This document shows, one piece after another, positions 26,698 to 40,355 of a DNA stretch of 64,000 bases. A program made the position numbers and the translations under genes. Below the pieces are notes generated by a model that saw only the letters and a list, made by a program, of their open reading frames with translations, searched no databases and was not told the origin of the DNA. The DNA lies in the NCBI GenBank assembly GCA_902806565.1, contig CADCXA010000051.1, positions 434,001 through 498,000 on the forward strand. The letters are read 5' to 3'. This DNA is from Hypoxylon rubiginosum (lineage: Eukaryota; Ascomycota; Sordariomycetes; Xylariales; Hypoxylaceae). The first letter of the stretch is position 1. Every line of letters starts with the position of its first letter.

Positions 26698-29600
26698 TTT
26701 AACTTTTTTTTTTTTAGTGATTTAAATAGTAATTCCCGGTTTAATTAAAAAAAAAAAGCTAAGTTTAATTTTTTATATTTAAATATTAAAATTAAGTTTA
26801 TATTATTTTATTTATTTGTTAATTTTAATTTTATTTTAAAGTTATTTATATTTATATTTAATTTAATAAGTGGTAATAATTAAAATTTAAATTATTATAA
26901 AAATTATTTTATTTTAATTATTTTTTATATAGTTTTTATTAATATTAAGTTTTTTATTAATATTAATTTTAAAGTTAATTATAAAATTATTTTTAAACAC
27001 GTTTATAATAATTATATTTATTAAAAGGTTTAATTGTTTTTAATATTTTATTTATAAAAAATTAAGTTTTTTTTAATATATTATAATTAAAAAGGTTAAA
27101 TTGTTTTTTATATATTATTTTTTTATATATATAATTTATAATATTTTTTAAATAAATGTTTTTATAAAGATAATATTTTATAAAATATACACGTATAAAT
27201 AAAAAAAAAATAGTTTAATAAATTAGTTTATTATTTTATATATCGCTTAATAAAAATTTTAAGTTAATATTTTTTTATATTTTTAAAATATAAAATTTCT
27301 TTTTATATTATAACTTTATAATATAAAATTAAAAACGTTTAATTAAATAATTTTTACTTATTTAAATTAATATTAATTAATTTTATAATTATAATTTATT
27401 TAAAACTTTTATTTTTTTTATTATTTTATATATATTTTAAACTGGTTTATTTTTAATATATAACACGTATTTAATTATTATATATTTTTTTAAATTATTA
27501 TTAAAACGTAATTTATATAATATTAATTTTAAATTATTTGGTATTTTTTTTATTTATTTAATCTAAATAATTATTTAATTTAAATTTTTAGATTTTATAA
27601 ACTTTTATAATTATTTTTAATTAATATTATTTAAGTTTATATAGTTTATAAGATTTTTTTTTAACTTATAAAAAATATTTTTTAAAAAACCTTATTAATT
27701 TTAAAAAACCTTTTAATTTTATTTTAACTTTTTTATATTATAAGAATAATATTTATAATAATTATTATTATTAAGTTAAAAAAATAACTTTATAATTTTA
27801 TAAATTAAAATAATAATAATTAATATATTAGTTTTTATTTATTAAACTTATTATTTTATAATATAAATTATTTTAACTTTTTTAAGTTTAATTAAAAATA
27901 AGTATTAATTTTAAATTAAAATAAATTAAATTATTTTTTAATTTTATTTTATATGTTTAAGATTTTTTATTATATTAGTAAAAATAACGATTATTTTATA
28001 TTAAAAAATAATAAAAATTTAATTAAATATATATAATAAGTTTTAATTAAAATTAAAAAAATAAAAATAAATAATATTATAACTTTAATATTTAATAATT
28101 TATATATATATTAAGCTTTGTTATTTTTTTAAATAAACATTTTATTAATAATTTAATAACTTATTATTAAATAAATTCTTTTATTAAATATATAATATAA
28201 AAATTAAATTTATTATTATAAAAAAATTAAGTTAAATAAAATACTAATTATTAATTATAAAGGTAAATTTATATTAATTTTTTTTAATTAATTTAAAAAT
28301 TTTAATTATTATTAGTTATTTATATATAAATATATAATATTATTTTACTTTTAAAATAAAACTATATTAATTATAAAATAAATAATAATAAATTTTAATA
28401 TTATATTATTTTATTTAATTATTTTAATAATATATATACCGGTTATTATTATAATAATATTAAAAGTAAATACTTTTATTAATTTAATATATAATATATA
28501 AATATTAATAAATTTAAATAATAATAATTAATTTTTTTAGTAATTATTAATAAATATATTAAAATAAATAATATATTAATTAATATTTTTATATTAACTT
28601 TAACTTTTTTTTAATATAACTTTTTATTATTAATAACTAAAAAAAATATAAAACTTATAGTAAAATAAAAGTTAATTAATATTTATTTATTTAAAATAAT
28701 TAAAATAATTTACAGTTTATTACTTTAATTATTTAATATAATAAAAAAAATAAAATAATTAAAATATAACAGGATTTTTTATTTTAAAAAATAAAAATAA
28801 GTTAAGTAATTAATTAAAAATGTTTTATATATATATTAAATATAATATTATTTATAGTATTTATTTTTAATTATTTATTAATTTTTATAGGATTTTAAAA
28901 TATATAATATTTAATAACTTATTAAATTTTATTTTTAATATTTTTAAGATTCTTAACTTTTAAATAAACTTAACTTTTAATATAATTATATAAAATTATT
29001 TATATATAAATATAAAAATTTTTTAATTAATATTAATTATATTAAAAAATTATTTTTATAACTTATTTATAGTTATAATAAAATAAATTAATATTAAGAA
29101 TTATTATTTAAATTATATATATAACTGGTTTTTATTATTTTAAATTAATTTAATTTTTAATAAAATATATTTTATTTTATTAAATAACTTATTAAGAATC
29201 TTAGTTTTTATATTATATTTATTAAATTAAATTATAATTATTTAAATATTATTATAAAAGTTTTAATTAAAATTTAAATTACGTAGTATTATAATAAGAA
29301 AATTAATTTTTAATTTTAATTTAATTAATAGTATTTTTCCTGGTTATAAAACTTAAATTATTTTAATTAATGTTTTTTTAATTTATTGGTTATTTATTTT
29401 AATAAACTTATTTATTAAAAAGTATTTTTATTTCTTTTTAAAAATATTAAATAATAAGTTATTATTAATTTTTTATATAAATATATTATATATAAATAAA
29501 ATAAATTTAAAAATAAAAGTGTTTAAATTATATAATATATTATCTAGGACTTTTTTTAAGTAAATATAATTATAAAAATCCTTAATATTATTAAACATTT

Positions 29601-30895
29601 TTATTATATTAAATATTAATATTAGTTTATTAGTTTTAAAGTTATAAAAAATTATTTAAAATTATTATAAGAACTTTATATTTTTTATATTATTTTATTA
29701 AACCTTTATATTTTTTATTAAATATAGTTTTTAAAACTTAAATTATAAAAACGAATTTTATAAATAAGTATTAATAATTTATAACCTTGATTTTTTTTTA
29801 ATTATAAATAAAATTTATATAAAGTTTCTTTTAAATAAAGTAAGTATTTTATTAAATAAAAATTAATTTTTTTATATATTATATAATATTTTATAAATTA
29901 TTTTAAATATATATTTATATTATATAATAATTTTATCTTAGATAATTAATAATATTTATTAAAAAAGATTTACTTTTATTAATTTTTTTTAAATATTATA
30001 TATTAAATTATTATTTAAAATAATAAGAATTTTAAACTATAAATAAGTGGTTTTTTTATTAAATAATAAAAATATTATAATATTAAATAAAACTATATAT
30101 AATATAATATTTTTTTTTAATTAATAATAATAATAAAATGTTAAATATAAAAAGATTTTCCTAGTTTTAACTAGGTTTTATAAATAAAAATATATAAAAA
30201 AAAAAGTTTATTTAATAGTTATTATAATAATATTATATATAATATATTAATTATTATTTAATATTAAAAACGTTTTATTATATAAACTTATTTTAATATT
30301 ATAATTATAATTTAATTTTTTTTTAAATAAGTAATTAATATAAACTTTTTTTTAATTAAATTAAAACGAAAAAAAACTTATTTTATTTTAATTTTTTAAG
30401 TTTATAATAGTTATTTTAATTAAATATAAATTATAATTTAAATAAATAATTTTAATTAAGTTAAATAAACTTTATATTTTATTAAATATTTATATTAAAT
30501 TATTATATATAAACTTTTAAAATTTATTTTAAATATAAATTAAATTTTAAATATTATTTTTTTATAAAACGTATATAAAAATAGCTTTTAATTAATTATT
30601 AATTAAAAATATTTATATTTTTTTAAAGAAATTCTTTTAATAATTATTATTTTTTAAAAAACCTTAAGTTTAATAAGTATTTTAAAATATTAAGTATTAA
30701 ATATTATTATATTTTATTAAATTAAATTAATTTTTAACTTTAAAAATTAAAATAAAAGATATTTATAAATAAAATCTTTTATTAGTTTTTAAATAAATAA
30801 AATATATTTAATTAAGTTTTTTTATTACTTTTTATTTATATTTTATTTATTTTTTTTTTATATATTATTAAAATAAATATAAAAAGTTTTAATAT

Positions 30896-32431
30896 TATAA
30901 TAAAATATAGCTTTAATATCTTATAATTAAAAGGTATTATAAGTAATAATAAATATAAAAAATATATTAAAAATATATTAATTAGTATAAATATTTAATT
31001 AATATTAAAGTATTATATATAATAAAAATGGTATTTAAAAAAAGGTTATTTTAATGTAATTTTTAAGTAAGTTATATAATAAGTTTAAGTTATATATAAC
31101 TTAAAGCGTTATATAACATTTTAACATTTTAATATTTTAATTTTATAATTTTATTATAGCTTTTTTTTATAATAATAATAAGTTTTTATTAAATTAAAGT
31201 TATATAAAATAAATAAATAAATAAATAAATAAGTAACTAAATGTACGATTATTAAGTTTAAATAAGCCTTAAAAAAAAAATTTTTAAAACACGCGTATTA
31301 ATAGTTTTTTTATAGTTTTTTTCCTTATATTTATACCTTATAACTTTTCTTTTTATATTTAATATTTATATTTTTTTATATATAACCAGCGTTTTAATTA
31401 ATTTAATATTATTTTAGATCTTTTTTTTAAAATCTTAAAACTTTAATACCTAGGATTTAATTTAACTTAATTTAATTTAAATTTAGATTTAAATTTAAAT
31501 TTAAACTTAAATTTAAACTTATAAACTTAAATTTATAAACTTAAAAAAATAACTATATAAGGCTTTTTAAGTTTTAAAGTTATTATTTTATATTTAATTT
31601 TTACTTAATATTTTACTTAGTATTTTAAATATTTAATATTTTTATAGTTAATATTTTAATAACTAAGATTTTATAAGTTTTAATTAATTAATATTTTATA
31701 ACTAGTATTTTATTTAATATTTTATTTAATATTTTAATTAATATTTTATTTAATATTTTATAACTAATATTTTATATAATTAAGGTTAAGATTTTATAAA
31801 TTTTAATTAAAATTAATAAATGTTATATATAACTAGTAATAATATATATAAATTAATTAATATTATATTAATTTAACTAATAAATATTATATTAATTTAA
31901 CTAGTAAATATCGTAGATAATTTTACTTGTAAAAACTTAAGGATTTTTTAACATATAAATGTTTTAATATAAATATCTTAATATAATAAAAAGGAAAAAA
32001 TAATAAAAAAAAATAAAAAGCTTTAAAATTTTTATATTTAAAAACTTATAATATCTATTTTAATTAATATAATAATAAACTATTATATTAATTAAAATAA
32101 ATATAAAATAAATATAAACGATTTTTTTAAAACTAGTTATATAATTTAAATTTAAATTAAACGTTAATTATAATAAAATATAGTTTTAATATTTTATAAT
32201 TAAAAGGTATTATAAGTAATAATAAATATAAGGGATATATTAAAAATATATTAATTAATATAAATATCTAATTAATATTAAAACACTATATATAATAAAA
32301 ATAATATTTAAGAAAAAACTATTTTAACGTAATTTTTAAATAAGCTACGTAATAAACTTAAGTTATATATAACCTAAAACGTCACGTGACATTTTAACAC
32401 CTTGGCATCTTAATTTTATAATCTCATTATA
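30896..32431. mobile_element. miniature LTR element, copy B (TRIM-like)
   Basis: Terminal direct repeats of 263 bases each (30896-31158 and 32169-32431) around about 1.0 kb. It is colinear with copy A: (AAAT)n at 31210-31231, the TTAAAC/TTTAAATT stretch at 31460-31545, TAATATTTTA repeats, an AAAAGCTTT block and a degenerate version of the hairpin before the right repeat. The right repeat is the least mutated of the four and keeps CACGTGACATTTTAACACC and the end ATCTCATTATA, which pairs with the repeat's start as inverted LTR ends do. Flanking ATAT occurs on both sides but is uninformative in such DNA. Confidence 0.75.
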
Positions 32432-35400
32432 ATATAAAATATTTTAATTATTTTTATAAATTTTATTATATTTAAATTATATTATAAAAATTATATGGTT
32501 TTATTTTAAAGTTTTTATTATTAATTTAAAGTTATTTTTAATATAATATTTTATTTTATTCTTTTTTTTTAAATAAATAACTAAAAGTTAAATAAATAAA
32601 TATATATTATAAATTAAAAATTTTAAAAAATAATATATTAATTTATATAATTTAATAAAACGGTTATATAAATATTTATTAATTTTATTATAAGGTTAAT
32701 TTTAATTTTAATTTTATTATAATAATATTTTTTTTTAATATAAATAAATTATAATTTAATTATTATTTTTATAAATATATTTATAAATATATTTAATTAT
32801 TTTTATAATAACGTAGATTTTAATATTAATATACGCTTAATATTTCTAGTTAAAAAAAAAATTATATAATATTATTTAATTATTATTTTATTTTATTAGT
32901 TTTAAATAACTTAAGATTTTAATATATAATTTTTATTTATATATTAAATATTTATTTAATTTAATTATAATTTTAAAGTAAAATAATTTTAAAAAGTTTT
33001 TAAAATAATGGTTTTTAATTATATAAAGTAATTTTAAATTTATTATATTATAAGGTTTATATATTATATTAAATAATATTATTTATTATAAAATGTTATT
33101 TAAATTAATATTAGTTTTTAAAATTTTAATTTATATAATATAGTTAATATTTATAAGTTTTATAAATTAATTATAATTTAATAATAATAAAGAAATTAAA
33201 TAATATATATAAAATAAGTTTTTTTTTTAATATTTAATCGTTTAAATTATATTATAATATTTATTAAATTAATTTTTCTTTATAATATTATTTAAAAATA
33301 CTTTTTATTTTTAATTAAAAATATAAATATTAATATTAAGTTAATTATTTATAATTTAATTTAAAAGAAACTTATTTTTTATTTTTAATTAGTTTAAATT
33401 AATAATGAAAATAATAAAAAAGGTTAATTAATTTAAATAACAAATAATAATTATTAAATTTTAATAATAATAAAATATAAATTTTTTATTATTAATAAAT
33501 AAAAATAATAAATATATATTATAGTTAATATTAATTAAATTAATGTTTTTAGTTAAAACGGTGTTATAAAAATTATTTTAAAAGGTTTTTTATAAATTAT
33601 TTTATTTATATTTTAATTATTTTAAAGCGATTTATTTTATAATAATTTAAATATTAATTAAATATTATTAAAAAAGTTAATTAAATATAAATAAAATTAA
33701 TACTTTTTATTTATAATTATATAAATAATATTAAAAATATTATTATAAAAATAAGTTTTTTTTTTATAACTTTTATTATAAAATTATATGTTTAAATTAT
33801 AGTTAATTTTTTTATATAATTATATTAATATATAAATAAATAATATATATATTAAATAACTTATAAAAATATATATATAAAAAAATAACGTTTTTTTTAT
33901 AACGGTTTATTTAATTAAAATGATTTTTTTTTATTATTAGTTTTTTTTTATAGCGTTTAAAATAATACTAATAATATTTTTAGTTTTTAAAAGGTTTTTA
34001 TATTACCAATTTATATTTTTTTTAAGAATTATATTTAAATTAAATTTTAATATAAATTAAATTATAAAACTATTTATATTTAAATCCTTTAAATTATTTA
34101 TAGTTTTTTATATTTATTTTTAAATTATAATATATTTTTTAATATATAAATTATTTATATAAATCTTTTAAAAAAATTATATTAAAATATTTAAGTTTAA
34201 GTTATTATTATTAATAATAAATTAATATTAAATAATTAATTATAAGTTATAAAAATATAATTAAATATATTTAAGTTATTTATTTTATATTATTTTTAAA
34301 AAACTAATTATATAATATAAGGTTTTTTAAATTTAAAAATAACTGGGATTTAAATTATTAATATTATAATTAATAAATTTATATAAAATAAATATAAAAA
34401 AAAAAAAATTAAATTATTAGATATTTTTTTAAAATTTTTAAGTTTTTAAGTTAAAGTTAATTAATAATAATTATAAAAACTTAAGAAGTTTATAAATTTT
34501 TATTAGTTATATATTTTTATTTTTATAATAAAATATAAAAATTTTTTTTTTTTTTGTTTTTTTTTTTAAAACGTTTATTAAATTAATAAAATATATTATA
34601 AATATTTATTTATAAAGGTTTATTATTATATAACTAAGCTTTATAATATTTAATAAGGTTTAGTTATTTTTTATAATAAAAATATAAAAAATATAATAAA
34701 TAGTTTTATTTTAAAAGTTATTAATTTAAAGTTTAAAATAATTATAAAAGATTTTAAAACTTAAACCGTTATTATTTAATTATTTTATTTTCCTTAGTTT
34801 TAAACTTTTAAAATATTTAAATTAATAAGATATATTTAAACTAATTTTACTTAATAATTAATATTATTTTAAAGTATAATATAAATAATAAATATAATAA
34901 AAATCTTTTATATAAAAATTAAAAGTTATTTTAAATAATATATAAATTTTTTTATATTTAGTATAAGTTTTAATAAATTTATATATATTTATTATATAAA
35001 AATAAAATAAAAATAAATGGTATATAATTATAATAAACTAATTTTAAATAATAATAAATTTTAAAAAAACTTAATTATATATTAAAATATAATAACATTT
35101 ATATATTAAAAGTAAATAAAATAATAATAATTAAAAAAAACATTTAATATTAATTAAAATTAAAAAATATAAATAAAAAATTTAAATAAAAAGTAGGAAA
35201 ATTTATAAATAAAAAAAAGTATATATAAGATTTATTTTTTTTTAGATTAACGTTTTTAAAACGCGTTTAATATATTTTATTATAATATGTTTTATTATAT
35301 AAAAAACAAATAAAATAAAAAGTTTTAAAAAAATAAATATATATTAAAACTACTTAAATATTTAAATTATATATTAATATACTATTAGTTTTTTTTAGAT

Positions 35401-36969
35401 TTTATTAAAAATAATTAAATATTATTAAAATATAATAATTAAAATTAAATATAAATATATTTTATTTTAATTTTTATTTTAATATATTTAATGTTACTAG
35501 CTTTTATTTAATTTTATATTTAATATTTTTAAGCTTTAAAAAAAAACTAGATATTTTATTAAACTTTAATAAAATAAATATTAATATAAGTTTTAATAAA
35601 AAACTTAAATTATTATTTATTATAATTAAATTAATTAATATTAATAATAATAAAAAGTTATTTTTTTTTAAAATTATAAATAAAAAGAGTAAATTATTTA
35701 ACGAATTTATAAAAATAAAAGCCTTTTTATTTATAAATATAACTAAAAATAATATTAGTTTATAAAAATTATTTTTTTAATAAAACCATTTTTAATATAA
35801 TTTATTAAAGTTTTAAAAAAGGTTAAAAAATAAGTTTCGTTTTTATAATAATAAGTTTTTATTAACTAAAAAAAAAAAAAAAAGATTATAACGTAAAACG
35901 GCCTTTTATAAAAAAAGCGTTAAAAAGTTTATTAAAAAAGTTATTAATATTATAAAAAACTTATATATATAATTAAAAATATTTATTATTAATAAAAATC
36001 TTAAAATATTATAACTTTATAAAATAACTATTTATATTATTTAATAGATAGTTATTAAAACTTTAATTTAAAAAATAATAATTAAAAATGATTTTTATAA
36101 AAGATTTATATAAAAAAAATAAAAAAAGATTTAAAACTAAATAATAAAAAAATAATTTTATAGTTTTAAAAAATATAAACTAGCGAGTTAATTTTATTTA
36201 TTTAAAGTTAGTTTTATTATTATTATTATTATTATTTTTAGTTTAATATTACTAATAAATAATTATTTTTTATTAATTTAAAATATAAAATTATTTAATG
36301 GATTTAGTTTTTAAATAAATTTAATAAATATATATATACTTTTAAAAAAATAAATTATAATAAATAAAAAAGTTATAATAATAATATATTAACTGTTAAA
36401 ATAAAAAGTAACTATAATATTAAAAATAAAAAAAAATGTTTATATGTTTTAAATTTAAAAAACTTTTATAATTAAATTTTAATATTAAAAAATACTTATT
36501 TTATTATATAGTTTAATAAGTTAAATAAATGTTTATTATAAATATTAAAAGTTAAATTATAATTAAATAAGAATAAAAAAAAATATTTAAATATAATAAA
36601 AATAAAAAAATAAAAAAATAAAAAAATAAAAAATAAAAAAATTTTATATATAAATAAAAAAATAAGTTTAATTTTTTATTATATATAAATATAAATATAA
36701 GTTAATATTTTATTATTAATATAATATAAAATATTTAAAGGATATTTATAGTTAAAAGCTTAAATTAATATAAATAAGTTATTTTTAAATTAATATATTT
36801 TATTTTTAAAAGTTTAATTAATTATAAATTACTTATTTTTTAAATATAATTAGTTAAAATTTATTAAATATATTTGTTATTTTTAAAAGCTTTAATAGTT
36901 ATAAGTTATTTATTTTTTAAATATATTTAATTAAGTTTAATTAAATATATTTAAATTAAAATTAAAATT

Positions 36970-37760
36970 TAAATGTTTTTTTATAAATTTTATAAATATA
37001 GTGAAAAAAAATCTAAATTAATTAAATAATAAAAATAATAATTACTTATTTATTTTTTAATTATAATTAATTAAATTTAATTAATTATATTTAAAGTTAA
37101 TTAAAAAATTAATACTTTTTTATAAAACTTATAAACGTAATTAAAAAAATAATAAATTAATTAAATAACTAAAAATTAAATAAATAAAAATTATATATTT
37201 TTTAATTATACTTAATTAAATTTAATTAATTATATTTAAAGCTAATTAAAAAATTAATATTTTTTTATAAAGTTTATAAACGTGGTAAAAAAACTATAAA
37301 TTAATTAAATAATTAAAAGTTTAATTATTTATTTTATAAATATATTTAGTTAAATTTAATTAAACTTATTTAAAAATATTTTAAATATATTAAAATCTTA
37401 TTTTATATATTTATATATTTTTTAAATATATTTAATTAAATTTAATTAAATATATTTAAAAATAATAATTAAAATATATTAAGATATTTTTTTATAAGTT
37501 TATATATTTTTTAAATATATTTAATTAAGTTTAATTAAGCTTATTTATTTTATAATTAAAAAACTAAGTTATTTTTTTATAAATTTTATAAATATTATTA
37601 AAAAGGTTATAAATTAATTAAATAATTAAAAATAAAATTACTTGGTTTTTTAATTTTTAAATATATTTAGTTAAAATTAAATAAATAGTTTTAAATAATT
37701 TAAATATTTTTTTATAAGCCTTATTAATAATATAAATTAATTAAACGTTATAAATAAATA
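36970..37760. repeat. degenerate tandem array, units of about 85-145 bp
   Basis: The anchor TTTTTTATAAA..TTATAAA recurs near 36975, 37115, 37261, 37486, 37571 and 37707, and between anchors the order AATTAATTAAATAA, then TTTAATTAAATTTAATTA, repeats. Units differ by transitions and small length changes. It may be an old satellite or the tandem part of a transposon. Confidence 0.55.
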
Positions 37761-37869
37761 ATTATAAAAATAATAATTAATAATATAATTTAAAATATTA
37801 TAAATTTTATAAAGTTTATTTAGTTTTAATTAAAAAAAGAAAAATTATATTATAAGTTTATATAATATT

Positions 37870-38075
37870 ATATTTATTAAAATAAAAATTATAATTAAAA
37901 GTTAAATTTATTATATTTTTTTACGTTATATATAAAACTTATACTAATTAACTAGTTATATTTTAACGTATATTTTTAAAAAAAAAAAGTTATAATTAAA
38001 AATTAAATTTATTATATTTTTTTATATTATATTAATATTTATATTAATTAGTTAATTATATTTTAATATATATTT
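37870..38075. repeat. direct repeat, two units of about 110 bp
   Basis: The segment from AATTATAATTAAAAGTTAAATT to ATATTTTAACGTATATTT at about 37887-37974 is repeated at about 37988-38071 with C/T and G/A differences. Confidence 0.5.
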
Positions 38076-38608
38076 AATAAATCTTTTATAAAATTAATTA
38101 ATTTATTTTATTATAGTTTAAAAAAAATAATAATTAATATAATTTAATAAAACTTATTTTATATAATTCTTTTATATTATTTATATTTTTATAGATTTTA
38201 TTATAATAAAATTATAAAAAAAAATATTAAAAAATATAAAATGATTTTAAGTATTTAATTAATTGGTAAAATTATAATAATATTAATAAAATAAAAAAAA
38301 GTTAATATATTATAATTAAAATTAAATATATAAAAAATTATAATATAAGGCTTTAAAACGTTATAAAATTATAATATATTATAAAGTTTTAAGGCTTTAA
38401 TATTATATGTTATAAGGTTTATAAAACTTAGATACCTTATAACTTATTGTAATTACGCTGGGTTTTAGAAATTCTGATTATATAATACGCAAATGGGTGT
38501 GTAAATATGGGGCTGAAGAGGGTTTCTAGGCTATTGCTTATTCTATGATGGCACCTGGTACTTATTCTGTCACTTCAACTTCTCTAACGCCAAGTGAAAG
38601 GCAGATCG

Positions 38609-39851
38609 ATGGAATCAATTCTTCGGATTGGCCAGACACTTCGAGGTCGTGCATCGAGATACTCTGTTGTAAAGGAGCTATATCGGGCGGCGGACCAGGG
38701 TGCTGTGTACCTTGCAACGTAAGTTTATTTCTCCAGTATCAGAACAGAGGCACTGTATATCTGGCATAGCTAACCTTCAAATCATTTCTAGCAATGACGA
38801 AGGGAAAAATTCAATCTTGAAGAGCGTCAAGGGCCACTGGCGCCTACAGAATGAAGTAAACATCTTAAAGAAGTATCAAGCCCGGACTCCCTTCCTCCGG
38901 CCTTAAAGAAGTATCAAGCCCGGACTCCCTTCCTCCGGCCTTTGGAGGACGAGATTGAAGACCCTGAAGACCCACCTACAATCGTATTGAAACATCTCGA
39001 TAGTGACCTACGAGCCGAGTCAAAACGCAAAACACTATCTCGGCCTGAGATCAAGCAGGTGGGGAAGATCATACTGGAGGTTCTTCATACCCTACACCAG
39101 GATGGCATGGTCCATACTGGTAAGTGCCCTAGCCTGTTTTTCTACATCTTGAGCCGACATTTGCATCAATAGATATCAAACTAGATAACATCTTTGTGAA
39201 CCTCGGCGAGCCTCCCGAGCAGCGCTTTGCCAATATTCTAATCGGAGACTGCGGCGGCGTCGTGCATAAAGATTCCAAGTTCGCCAGAGACGGCCATCTC
39301 ATTAGCTCCAGCATTGCCCGCAGCCCCGAGGCAGGATTTCAGCTGCCGTGGGGGCCACCAACTGACATTTGGTCTTTCGGAAATGCCGTGAGTTCATGAT
39401 TACCCATTACGCTATTCTCGGCTTCTCTATTTTGCTCACCATTTTTACCTAGATCATAAGCCTCCTGTTTGGTGATGACTACTATATATTCAATCCTGCC
39501 AATGATGGAATTAAGTTCGAAGATCCCGAGCATGATATTGGAGTGCTGATTCGAATGTACCAATTTTTTGGTCCGTTTCCCGACTCCTACCGGGGTATTG
39601 CCAACGAAAACGCGCTAGCTGCCATCGATTTTCTCCATAGCGAGGGTCCCCCTACGAAGCCCTTCCATCTTGTTACCAGTCGTGAGATGCCACTTGCGGA
39701 CAAGAATTTCATCCTCAAGGTCATGAAGCTAGATCCTCGAGACCGCCCTACGGCTGAGCAGTTGTTAAAGGACGAATGGTTCACAGAGGAGTCGGGAGAT
39801 ACACGGGTGCCTTCGTGCAGTCAAGAATCTAACCCTGAAGAAAGGGGCTAA
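38609..39851 (+). pseudogene. orphan protein kinase gene disrupted by a 38-bp duplication
   Basis: Exons 38609-38718, 38792-39119, 39173-39387 and 39453-39851 carry a complete small kinase: glycine loop region (GQTLRGRASRYSVVKEL, AVYLAT), VAIK-type lysine in SILKSV, catalytic loop HTDIKLDN spanning intron 2 (His-Arg-Asp arginine replaced by Thr), DCG in place of DFG, SPE in place of APE, WSFGNAIISLLFG, and a C-lobe ending DPRDRPTAEQLL. This is a lineage-expanded fungal kinase family; substrates unknown. In exon 2 the 38 bases at 38864-38901 are repeated at 38902-38939. Because 38 is not a multiple of three, the frame stops (CGG CCT TAA) right after the first copy; with one copy the frame runs on as RPLEDEIED. 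As sequenced it would give only about 75 aa. Start ATG 38609 chosen because the frame is closed upstream by TAA. Confidence 0.8.
38864..38939. repeat. 38-bp perfect tandem duplication inside the kinase exon
   Basis: Two identical adjacent copies, each starting CTTAAAGAAGTATCAAGCCC. It is the frame-breaking lesion of the kinase gene; a replication-slippage or assembly origin cannot be distinguished from sequence alone. Confidence 0.95.
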
Positions 39852-40058
39852 GACAAGAACACTAAAAGTCACTTATACGTATACCATCTAACCAACACAT
39901 GCTTTAATATCAAATTAAACACATAAAATACTCATGATGTAAGACGTAGGAATACTGGCCGGTCGCATTAGTTCAATTGGCATTCATTTTCTAGAAGGGT
40001 GCCTAACGCGGATATCTTCAAAAACGACCATTATATGCAATGCAGTCTACCTCATCCC

Positions 40059-40355
40059 TTATTTTGATTCCTGCCTCTGAACCCCGCCGAAAATAACCTT
40101 CTCCGTGTATTCAATTTGAGACTTGATCGCCTTTCTATGTTCTTTAAGAGCCTGGGGATCTCGAGGTATAACGCTCCCTGCCAAGCTTGGTGCTTCTACC
40201 AGATATCGATTGAGCATAGTTGAAGGAACTTGAGGTCGACTCCTGGTTAAATCTTTATGGTTAATTGATAAGTCTTTTGATATAGAGGTTGAAATTCATG
40301 GGGCTGAAACTTACGGTTCGCCGGTAGAGAGGGTCAATGAGAGTGGACGAGACAT
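40059..40355 (-). CDS. small conserved-looking protein, 74 aa, two exons
   Basis: Exon 1 40355-40315 and exon 2 40242-40059 join in frame across a 72-base intron (GTAAGT...CCAG). The N-terminus is MSRPLSLTLSTGEPSRPQV and the C-terminal half is charged and helical-looking (QALKEHRKAIKSQIEYTEKV, then IFGGVQRQESK). Both exons are too short to stand out as open frames, but the strong donor, the in-frame join and the sensible composition support a real gene. No signal peptide or membrane segment. It faces the kinase gene (stop codons about 210 bases apart) and is divergent from the C2H2 gene. I do not recognise the family. Confidence 0.6.

Larger units (their letters stand above)
20800..38450. repeat. 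AT-rich repeat block II, RIP-degraded transposon DNA
   Basis: Same texture as block I: overwhelmingly A and T, no surviving frames, scattered C and G. Inside it two related LTR elements (24405-26043 and 30896-32431) and several tandem arrays can be made out and are listed separately. The left edge (20803-20840) and the right edge (about 38415-38453, opposite strand) share TAATTA(C/T)AATAAGTTATAA, suggesting members of one element family in opposite orientations at the two borders. The rest could not be assigned. Confidence 0.85.

Noticed and set aside
1..38450. AT-rich blocks as a mitochondrial or plastid-like insertion
   Set aside because: No mitochondrial genes, tRNAs or rRNAs are visible, and the LTR at 17559-17881 is a mutated nuclear retroelement LTR.
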